Below are positions 55,989-64,000 of a stretch of DNA of 64,000 nucleotides, one piece after another; within the stretch, counting starts at the first letter, position 1, and each line of letters opens with the position of its first letter. This stretch comes from Chara braunii (lineage: Eukaryota; Streptophyta; Charophyceae; Charales; Characeae), in NCBI GenBank assembly GCA_003427395.1, contig BFEA01000921.1, positions 168,989-232,988 of the forward strand, read 5' to 3'. The notes under the pieces are model-generated. The model made no database searches. It saw only the letters and a program-made list of their open reading frames with translations, and was not told where the DNA came from. Both the position numbers and the translations under genes were made by a program.

Positions 55989-56655
55989 GGAGGAGGAGGA
56001 GGAGGAGGAGGAGGAGGAGGAGGAGGAAGAGGAAGAGGAAAGGGCCGAGCGGGGATGGCATTCGCACTTTGGGGAAGCTGCTGACGTCACCGGCAGCTCT
56101 TACGTATCGTCTATTAAGATCTGCTATTTGCAGTCTGGGCGCTGAGCGCTAGGTGGGGGATCACGAGTTTCGACGAAGGAGGATGAGGAGGAGGGAGAGA
56201 TAAGGAAGAGGAGAACGACTAGGAGGAAAGGGTCGAGGCCGGCAAGTAGGAGGTGGAGGAGGAGGAGGAGGGAAGGAGGAGGGAGGAGGACCAGGAGGAG
56301 AGGGAGGAGAAGGAGGAGTAGGGGAGGACGAGGGATGAGGTGGACAGAGTCGCCGATGCAGCAAAAGGGGGTCAGGGGATGAGGGTGCAGATTGAGAGGA
56401 CGAGGAGACAGGCAGTCCGACGATATTTTTTTTGTTTAATCAATCAATCAATCAATCAATCAAACAATCAAACAATCAACGGAAAAAAAAACATCCATTC
56501 CAATGGATCGGATTGGATTTTGATTTCGATTTAATGGATTCGATCGGATCGATCGGATCTTGATATCAAGATCCAATCGAATCAATCGATTCGATTGGAT
56601 CTTGAAATCAAGATCCAATCGATTGGATACTTCTGTTTTCGGTTTTTTTTTTTTA

Positions 56656-56706
<51 letters not shown>

Positions 56707-56958
56707 CTGATTGATTGATTGATTTATTGTTTGATTAATTGATTGATTGATTGATTGATTGATTAATTGATTGTTTGGTTGGTTCGAGGTCACGACTATC
56801 TGCGGTCATATGTATTGATTGATTGATTGACGCAGAGTCTCCAATCGAGTCAATCGATTCGATCGGATTTTGAAATGAAGATCCAGTCGAATCGGCTGGA
56901 CACTGCTATCTTCCTTTTTTTTTTTTTTTTTTTTTTATAGAAAGATTAATTGATTGAT

Positions 56959-57004
<46 letters not shown>

Positions 57005-57320
57005 CGGGTCTGTCATCTGACTGAGATGTGCTCGCAATTGGGGAAGCTGCTGACGCCAGCGGCTGCTCGTACGTAGTGTAGATAGGATTTTCCATTTGAA
57101 GTCTGGGCGTTAAGCGCCAGGTGGAGGACCACGATTTCCGGTGGAGGATGAGGAGGAGGTCGGCAGGGAGAGAGGAGGAGGCGACAGAGGGGGTCAGGGA
57201 TGAGGGCGCCGACCGAGAGAAGGAAAGGGCCGAGGAGGAGGAGGAGGAGGAGGACGAGGGGAGGAGGAGAAAGGAGGACGAGGAGGAGAGGGAGGAGAAG
57301 GAGTAGGAGAGGGAGATCGA
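54905..57320. repeat. macro-repeat of GGA-rich, GATT-rich and conserved blocks
   Basis: A block starting TTTGCAGTCTGGGCGCTGAG with AGGTGGGGGATCACGAGTTT recurs at 54905, 56127 and 57098, with a looser copy at 55843. Each is followed by (GGA)n. A block with GGGGAAGCTGCTGACG and GCTCTTACGTA precedes three of them. Between lie GATT tetranucleotide tracts (55321-55380, 55460-55556, 56660-56770) and an AATC tract (56443-56482). Confidence 0.8.
56914..57003. repeat. T-run / A-run pair
   Basis: A run of ~23 T (56914-56936) and a run of 41 A (56963-57003) are separated by 26 bases, forming a large potential T-A hairpin. Confidence 0.9.
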
Positions 57321-57718
57321 ATGGTTGATTGTATGATGCGGGGAATTGATTAGCGGGTCATTGACGGCGATTAAGACACCCTTTCGACGAGCTGATTGTG
57401 AAAGCCAGGAGTGGGGAGAATCACGATTCTCCCCACACTTCTTTTCTTAGAGAGAACTGGTATAACACATTGATTCGCACTTTGTTCAGTGACACAATGT
57501 ATTGTCCCTTGTTTGGCGTTGTGAAAGGCGGAGTGTTCACGAAGACGAAGCGTCGATGAAGGCTACTCCATAACGCCACCCGCCCAGCAACAGACATCGA
57601 GACATATCCGTTTCAGGACACCACCACGACAGTTCACCGCAACAACACCCAATGAGGGCGGAGTCCGGCCTCCTGTCCGTGGAGATGGGATTGAAAGGTA
57701 TGGCACACAATCCATGGC

Positions 57719-57770
57719 TCGTTGCACGGCAAGACCTGGCTCAATGCATAACCATCCCGGACCATTGCAC
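57719..57770 (+). repeat. inverted repeat flanking the family E pair, left end
   Basis: The segment around GGCTCAATGCATAACCATCC and GGACCATTGCAC matches the reverse complement of 60325-60378 with few mismatches. It lies just upstream of a 33 bp tandem repeat and family E copy A. Confidence 0.7.
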
Positions 57771-57880
57771 GGTAGGACCCGCCTCAGTGAAGGACCATTG
57801 TACGGTAGGACCCGCCTCACTGCAAGACCATGCTGGACCATTGCACAGTAGGACCATGTCGTGACATGGTCCTGCATTCA
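57759..57880. repeat. 33 bp tandem repeat and hairpin
   Basis: Units of GGACCATTGCACGGTAGGAC plus CCGCCTCAGTGAA occur about three times, followed by the perfect hairpin GGACCATGTC-GT-GACATGGTCC at 57851-57872. Confidence 0.8.
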
Positions 57881-58095
57881 CGAGAGGGTTGGGCCATGCC
57901 GTTACATGGTCCGGGGTCCGGGGTCCCGGAGCCACCAGACCATACCGGGGAATGCTCGACGAGAGAGTTGGGCGACCCGACTGTGGCGCACGGGCGCAAT
58001 GGCGTAACATATTTTCTACGTTCCTCACAAACATGCTTACAACAGTGTATGTGTTGTATAGAGAAGCTGCTTCACGTGATCCTTCAACCGGTAGG

Positions 58096-58968
58096 ATGGA
58101 TACCGGCGACATCAAACGTCATCGACGATTGGACGAGAACACGAAATTGAGGATTGTCGAGGCACTTCGAGACGATCCATGGTTGAGCGTGCTGCCATGG
58201 CGAGGAAGAGTTGGGAACTAGAGCGAGATCGATTGGGATATTGCAATGATACAATGTCCATGGGCGCACGACTTCAGATTCGCTAACGAGATGGAATGGG
58301 GACGATGCATCAAAATATGTGATGCCTCCCTTCAAACAGCGTATATACCGAACTATGAGAACATTCACTGGATGTACGACCACTAGGATACTTATAACCC
58401 TCTTGTATCTATTACAAGCCAAGAGTCGGACAACGAGTGTTGCGAGGAGGACGGAGCAATCTCATGCAAGTTCGTAACAACATCACCTCGCACATGGCCG
58501 AAGCGATTCGGAATCGAGTTGCAAAGGTGTGGAAGATTGTGCAACAGAATCACAAATTATCCCATGCGGAACGAAGCGGGGACAACCAGTTAGTGCATAT
58601 CTTATTGCTCTGTGAGGATTTTCTTAAACAATGCCGATTTATGTAGAGTAAATTGTGTAGCATGCACAGGCAAGAGTGAGAAATCAATAGAGGCAAGATG
58701 CGAAGCAATGTGGACTGGGGAGGAATGCAACAATTCAGTATTTAAAGTGAAAGAGTCGGTGGATGAAATAGAGGATAAGATATGCACCATAAGAGATGCT
58801 ATCGGCATCGCTCTCGCTGGTACACACAGTTTCGTGAAGATGTCGTATATATCGTCATTCGATAGGGACGACGATGACAAACCTCAGAGTTTGAAAACGC
58901 TCACATTCGGCTCACCCCTGCACGGTTTGTATAGTTATGAAGGCAGACGTGTTCCACGCATTGTATGA
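58096..58968 (+). pseudogene. family E unknown protein, copy A (three in-frame TAG)
   Basis: One frame is open for 290 codons from the ATG at 58096, apart from three stops, all TAG (near 58219, 58384 and 58590). Blocks shared with copy B: Asp-Asp-Pro-Trp-x-x-Val-x-Pro, Pro-Trp-x-x-x-Phe/Tyr-x-Phe-Ala-Asn, Thr-Ser-Pro-Arg-Thr-Trp, Glu-Leu-x-x-Cys, Tyr-Cys-x-Val-Arg, Cys-Val-Ala-Cys-x-x-Lys-Ser and Ile-Arg-Asp-x-Ile-Gly. The Cys-x2-Cys could bind zinc (inference). No membrane segment is evident. Family not recognised. It could be host or transposon cargo; an inverted repeat surrounds the pair. Confidence 0.6.
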
Positions 58969-59186
58969 GAATAACAAATTTTTGTGTTGTAGATGGTTAG
59001 ATGGTTTGGCATAGATAGACATGTATCATCACTGAGAGCTGATAATGGAGAAAATGTATGTAGGGTTATTCGTCAGACTTAATGTATGACATTAGGAATT
59101 GTGAAATGTATTTCGATAAGCGACGGAGGTGACACGTTGAACGTTCGTTTGTTCCGTTCGTGTATGTGTGATGTGTAGGGTGTATA

Positions 59187-60191
59187 ATGTCGTCGATAAT
59201 GTCGACAAGCATCAATGGGAGTCCCGAGAGGCACATGCGTTTAGCAAAACCGTTTCCTCCTTGTGCAAAATCCGTGCGTCATTATAACGGTCACAGGTGG
59301 CTCCACGAAGCAACCACTGAGGACTTCGAAGAGGACCCGTGGATGACCGTCGTCCCGTACACGACCCCACATCTCGACGAATGGGACGATGGTATTTGGA
59401 ACGCTATGGAGATTGCACGCCCTTGGACAAACAATTATAAGTTTGCCAATATCTTGGAGTTTGGGGGTCTCATTCCAATGTCTGATGGTGTCTTGAAGCC
59501 CAAGTTCCTTACCCGTATGCGTGAATCATTCCGCTTCGCTAGCTGTCTGACCAGTCGCCTCGACTGCGAGTACATCACTTCTTCACCACGAACTTGGGGA
59601 AGTTCACAGAAACAAGAGTTGGTGGATTGCGCTCGTCATTGTTCATTCTTGGAACAGCACCCACTCCGTTGCCCAGGGATTTTTCGTCAAGCTGTGTCAT
59701 ACTGTTGTGTGCGGTTGACTATTACCGGATGTGCTATCGCTAGAGTGCTATGTGTGGCTTGTTCAAACAAAAGTAGGAAACTCGTTGATGCAGTTGTGCG
59801 TGTATCACGGAACAAGTTGTATATGGACAGGTCCAAGTTTATGTTTGTGTCGTATCGCCGCGGTCCAAATGGTCGGTCAGATACAATGATAGCAGGTCAG
59901 GTCAAAGATTATTCATTGTGGCATGAGGTGGAAGAGAAAGTGTCCGACATATGAGACAGTATAGGAAATTCATTAGCACGGCCAGGAGGATTTCTTATGA
60001 TGAAATACATGTCCGTATTTTCGGAGAACGCAACAGTTGAGGAACCGCAGATCCATGTATATGGATCATCTATGAATGTCATGTATGACTTTGGTTCACG
60101 ACCTCGTTCGCGGAACAGACCATATATCACCAGATCCGTACGAGTTGTCGGACCTTGTGCTGAAGGGATAAGCATAGAGCGAAGAGCGTAA
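59187..60191 (+). pseudogene. family E unknown protein, copy B (one in-frame TGA)
   Basis: The frame runs 334 codons from an ATG at 59187 to TAA, broken only by TGA at 59952-59954. The TGA sits where copy A has Arg (Ile-Arg-Asp), so a CGA or AGA codon has become a stop. After it come a Gly-Ser-Ser-Met-Asn-Val-Met-Tyr-Asp-Phe-Gly-Ser block and a basic tail. Order of motifs equals copy A. It lies ~220 bp downstream of copy A, same strand, consistent with an old tandem duplication. Function unknown. Confidence 0.6.
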
Positions 60192-60324
60192 GTTAGCCTA
60201 GCTGACCAATACATCGAAAGGGTATACACAACAATCGATGCACTGTCATCGCTGACACGGCTTTATTAAGTGCGAACAATGGACTTTTATGAGGGGAAGA
60301 AAGCAAAGATAAAGAACGAGAGAG

Positions 60325-60378
60325 TGCAAGTGGTCCAGGATGGTTATGCATTAAGCCGGGTCCTACCGTGCAATTGAA
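60325..60378 (-). repeat. inverted repeat flanking the family E pair, right end
   Basis: Reverse-complement partner of 57719-57770 (core GGATGGTTATGCATTAAGCC). It lies ~130 bases after the end of copy B. Confidence 0.7.
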
Positions 60379-60477
60379 CGCTCCAGCATCCTGACCTTAC
60401 GTTGCATTGGCACAACCCTTTGTTGCCGCAGGGACGGGAGGGTTCGTTCGCGAGGACGGGAGGGTTGCATTCGGCTC

Positions 60478-60516
60478 ATCGATGAATGCGTTGTATGACT
60501 TTGGCTCCTCGCGGGG
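60478..60516 (+). pseudogene. fragment of a third family E copy
   Basis: Thirteen codons read Ser-Ser-Met-Asn-Ala-Leu-Tyr-Asp-Phe-Gly-Ser, matching the block near the end of copy B. Nothing upstream matches. Confidence 0.5.
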
Positions 60517-60632
60517 TGCCGCTTTGCGGTAGTGTCCACTTGAATCCTGGAACATTGTCAAACACTTCCATAGTCAGATTATTTTCAACCGTGGTGGGAA
60601 GCAATGTGGTGTCGGGGTACAGGACATACCTC

Positions 60633-60961
60633 AACAGCCATTTCGTCAAAACGGACATATTATATTTTTTGAATGAAATCAAAACTGACTTTTTTTGCCA
60701 AAATTCGGTCGGAATTTTTTGCTCCTGGGGGTCCGGCGTTCCCAAAACGCCGAACCCCCTGCATGTATCTGGTCTATGGTTGAGACCAGATTAAATATAT
60801 TAATCTGGTCTCAACCATAGACTAGATACATGCAGGGGGTCCGGCGTTTTGGGAACGCCGGACCCCCAGGAGCAAAAAATTCCGACCGGATTTTGGCAAA
60901 AAAAGTCAATTTTGATTTCGTTCAAAAAATATAATATGTCTGTTTTGACGAAATGGCTGTT
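60633..60961. mobile_element. foldback element: 329 bp near-perfect palindrome
   Basis: Arms 60633-60794 and 60800-60961 are reverse complements with only a handful of mismatches around a 5-base centre at 60797. Each arm holds its own hairpin; the right one, GGGGGTCCGGCGTT-TTGGG-AACGCCGGACCCCC (60835-60867), has a perfect 14 bp stem. A single arm lies at 40-189, so it is a dispersed family. No clear target duplication is visible. Frames read through it are incidental. Confidence 0.9.
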
Positions 60962-61682
60962 CATTTTGCAGTGTGTACTACGTAGGTGGGTCCGTGTGGT
61001 ATGCCCCAGTACCTATCTATTGCAGTCGCGCCTTTCGTGTCCTCTTATGTTTGTTTGTTTTTTTGTCCTCCGGGACAGCCATGTTATGTACATGCCAAGG
61101 ACAAAGGTAGGGTTATGATATGGTGGAAATCGAGAAGGCGGACTGGTGTGAAGGTTGGAGGATCGCTGGTAGTCAAATAAAACAGCGGTGTGGTGTACAA
61201 AACTGGGACGCTGGACCCAGTTTTCAGCTGGTGTCACTCCTCACCATTAGTTTGGAGCCATCTCCATCGGGGTTCCTATTCGTAGGGGTTGCTCCTATCT
61301 CCTCCACGACTACGGGCGGTTGAGATGTTTTGCGGGAAAAAAGTAATAAAAAATAAAAAATAAAAAAATCATCGTCAATTTTCGTAATTGCTGCTCTCTC
61401 AGCAGACCCCTTCTCAAAAGTTGTGCTGATAATGCGATGATCGCCTTGCAGACCGTTATGTTTATTTGTATGGGACATAGGCCCCCTTTCTCGGCTTCTG
61501 TTATAACACTCCCCTGCTGCGTATGTACGTGGTTTTTTTTTTCCAGTATTTCATTTCCCCCCCCCAAAAAAAAAGAGAAAAAGGGGAAACAAAAATGTAA
61601 CAACATATTGGGAAAGTCCTCACGATGCTTATTAAAACTAGCAAAAATAAAGAACGTATATTTCATAGTTTCTGTCGGAGCA
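60962..61682. other. no recognisable feature
   Basis: AT-moderate sequence with an A-rich patch (61340-61370) and T/C/A runs at 61530-61585. Short frames carry no motif. Confidence 0.45.
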
Positions 61683-62870
61683 TCCAATGGTCAGCTGCCT
61701 CACGGGTTCCGGACCATGGGATGGTCCGACGCCTCGGGGGGCTCCGGACTATGGGAGCCACGGAGGCGCCGAGGAGCAAGAATCCATGGGATGGTCGGGC
61801 ACCTCGAGGAAGCCGGAGCATCCAATGGTCCGGTGTCCCTAGGGGCTCCCCACCACGGGGATGGAATGGCGCCCCGGGGTCCGGTGGGCCCAGGGGCTCC
61901 CCACCGCGGCGTCCCCAGATCGTACGGCCCCTCGGTGGCTCCGGAACAGGGAAGAGTCCGGCATCAACGAGTTGGCCCGCCGTGACGGGGATGACCATAA
62001 CATCCAATGGTCTGGCGCCTCGGGGGCTCCACTCCATAGGATGGTCCGGTGCCCCTGGGACGCCTAAACATCCAATGAATTGGCGCCTCGGGGGCTCCAT
62101 GCCATGGGATAGTCCGGCGCCCCAGGGACACCGAAACATCCAATGGTCTAGCGCGTCTAGGGCTCCAGGCCACAACGTCCCCAGGATGGTAGGGCGGCCC
62201 GGTGGCTCCGGAACAGGGAAGAGTCTGGACCATGAGTTGGCCTGGCGCGACGGGAACGGCCAGAACATCCAATGGTCTGACGCCTAGGTGGCTCAAAACC
62301 ATGGGATGGTCCGGCGCCCCGGGGACGCCGGAGCATAGCATGGCCCGGCGCCTCGGGGGCTCCAGACCATGGGATGGTCCGCCGCCCCGTGGATGTTGCA
62401 CCATCCAATGGTCTGGCGCCTCGGGGACGCCAGACCATACCATGGGATGGTCTGCCACCCAGGGGATGCCGGACCATACCATGGTCCGGCGCGTCGGGGG
62501 CTCCAGACCATGGGATGCAGACCAAGGGATGGTGCAGCGCCCCGGGGACACCGGAACATCCCATGGTCCGGCGCCTCGGGGGCACCATGCAATGGGATGG
62601 TCCGGCGCCCCGGGGACGCCGGACCATACCATGGTCCGGCGCCTCCGGGGCTCCAGACCATGGGATCGTGCGGCGGCCCGGGGACACCGAAACGTCAAAT
62701 GGTCCAGTGCCACGGGGGCTCCTGGCCACATCGTCCCCGGGATGGTACGGCGCCCCGGGGACGCCGAAGCATCCAACGGTCCGGCGCCGCGGGGGCTCCT
62801 GGCCATGGGATGGTCCGGCGCCCCGGGGATGCCGTACCATACCATGATCCGGCACCTCGGGACGAGAAGC
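61683..62870. repeat. array of GGTCCGGCG hairpin units
   Basis: About 34 bp half-units alternate between an ATGGTCCGGCGCCCCGGGGA type and a GGTCCGGCGCCTCGGGGGCT type with a CCATGGGATGG linker, ~68 bp when paired. Many pairs form stems; 62597-62607 and 62617-62627 (ATGGTCCGGCG/CGCCGGACCAT) are a perfect 11 bp. Long frames on both strands follow from the repeat and GC bias. Confidence 0.88.
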
Positions 62871-63206
62871 GCATGCGTTGAAGGCCGGGAAACCCGCGTC
62901 GCTGCCTGCCGCTCGTATGGTTTGCCGCTCTCCACCTTTATTATTCCTGGTGGCGAGCAAGGGAGCGAGAAGAGCTGCAACGACCAATTGCAGCACCGAC
63001 ATCCTCTACCCCCGCTGCCAAGTGTACAAGTGCGTTAAGCTCGGCATACCATAAGACCTTGGTGACGTGATGAGGATCAATTTTTTTTCTGTGGTCGGCG
63101 TGTTCGAAGGTCCCCGCTCTGAGAAACCATGCACACGTCGAACGTCTACAGTGAGAAGGGGAGCTGCCCACATCCGCCATAGTCATCCAATGCATACCAA
63201 GGAACT
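62871..63206. other. no recognisable feature
   Basis: Unique-looking sequence between the hairpin array and the last coding region; no motif seen. Confidence 0.4.
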
Positions 63207-64000
63207 ATGTCGCCTCAACAACCCCTCTCCAGCTCTGAGAGCAGGTCCCCTTCATTAGGGAAGCTTCGCCGGAACCACAACTCCTCGCCACGTTCAATTC
63301 GTGCTCCTAAGAAGAGAAAAACAGTAGTTCAATATGAGAATCACTCGTCCCACACTGTAGTCCTAAGGTTGAGAATGGAGGATTTAATTAAGGCAATCAA
63401 GCATGACGGATCCGCTCCTCCTCCATGTCAGGCATCAACAAAGTGTCTGCCGCCTCCAGACATCCGCTGAGAGGAAGACTCATCCGTTCGCTGCAATTCG
63501 GATGAGGACAGCGGTGGAAACGACGCATCTTTTCCACCGGATGGACCTTCCGATGAGAGCGAAGACCACACGACACAACAATGTTTCAGTGAGCTACCAT
63601 CCTTTGTGGTGGAGATGGGGTCGGGCACGGGGAAGAGGAAATACACGTACGTGAAGCGAAAGCGAAGAAGCGAGATATCTGATGCAGATTTGCTGGAGAA
63701 ATGCACCATGGAAGAATGCACAGCCGTGCTTCAAAAAAATGCAGTGTTGTTCTAAAATGACAGCGGAAGAGGTGTATAAGGCAAAAATGAAATATAGATC
63801 GCTGAGCCCCGAAGAAAGCAGGACGTAATGGATGAGACAACTAGATAGTTTTACTTGCATCGAAGATGAAAAGAAGGTGGTCAAACCTGTTGTGGAAAAA
63901 CACAGAGTTTGTATTGCGTTCTATCATGATTTACATGAGAACGGTACGGTGTTGCCGATTCATGGAAGAAAAACTCACTCCACCACATCAGCAGTTCATG
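63207..64000 (+). pseudogene. 5' part of a probable transposase-associated gene, broken
   Basis: The frame 63207-63470 is Ser/Pro-rich. From 63472 another frame is acidic, then Lys-Arg-Lys-Tyr-Thr-Tyr-Val-Lys-Arg-Lys-Arg-Arg, then Cys-Thr-Met-Glu-Glu-Cys-Thr. A +1 shift after an A7 run (~63738) continues Cys-Ser-Lys-Met-Thr-Ala-Glu-Glu-Val-Tyr and Leu-Ser-Pro-Glu-Glu-Ser, a TAA at 63826, and Lys-His-Arg-Val-Cys-Ile-Ala-Phe-Tyr. This order resembles the N-terminus of proteins annotated with DUF7869 in plants and animals, often repeat-associated. That link is from memory and tentative. The window end cuts it. Confidence 0.4.

Noticed and set aside
60476-61118. Two ORFs with the same N-terminal half at 60476-60745 (-) and 60849-61118 (+)
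   Set aside because: The shared half is just the two arms of the foldback palindrome read outward.
61964-63038. 338-codon (-) and 278-codon (+) ORFs over the hairpin array
   Set aside because: Open in many frames at once because of the GC-rich tandem repeat; residues only mirror the unit.

Overview
This is eukaryotic, transposon-dominated nuclear DNA. The evidence is several Ty3/gypsy polymerase relics, long tandem repeats, CT, GT and GATT microsatellites, U6 snRNA-like copies and one assembly gap. A chromodomain-type Ty3/gypsy element and the general style suggest the green plant lineage. A charophyte alga such as Chara is my guess, but no single-copy host marker proves it. I see no operon, rRNA, tRNA or CRISPR array, and no intact host gene I can name.

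Layout. 0-1.4 kb: half of a foldback repeat, then a ~91 bp satellite. 4.4-9.6 kb (+): decayed retroelement interior with three two-part 'A-B' accessory modules, a broken protease motif and a Gag-like zinc knuckle. 10.9-15.3 kb: several unrelated tandem arrays. 15.5-18.3 kb: GC-rich DNA with a cluster of U6 snRNA-like copies on the minus strand. 18.35-21.6 kb (+): a 5'-truncated Ty3/gypsy pol with a chromo-like C-terminus. 22.47-22.59 kb: a 120 bp hAT-type MITE with an 8 bp target duplication. 23.9-26.9 kb (-): a 5'-truncated gypsy integrase with its polypurine tract and probable 3' LTR.

27,129-50,724 (-): the centrepiece, a 23.6 kb Ty3/gypsy retrotransposon with giant LTRs (5.6 and 4.6 kb). 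It has a 4 bp target duplication (ACGT), a tRNA-Asp-like primer site and decayed gag, protease, RT, RNase H and integrase. Between the 5' LTR and gag lie ~5 kb of sense-strand accessory ORFs: a tandem gene pair (family D) with an ATGA overlap, then about six diverged A-B modules. The related modules at 4.4-7.0 kb also sit upstream of a Gag-like sequence, so the arrangement recurs in a second element. The big element lies inside another reading frame, and that frame resumes exactly when element plus one ACGT is removed.

52.7-57.4 kb: hairpin and GATT/GGA repeats with a 733 bp gap. 57.7-60.4 kb (+): two paralogous unrecognised genes (family E), both with in-frame stops, inside a ~53 bp inverted repeat. 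60.63-60.96 kb: a near-perfect 329 bp palindrome with nested hairpins. 61.7-62.9 kb: an array of hairpin units. 63.2-64.0 kb: a broken, probably transposase-associated gene cut by the window end.

Most coding relics carry few nonsense mutations. Several are TGA or TAG in otherwise open frames, which would fit decay by cytosine deamination in methylated DNA.
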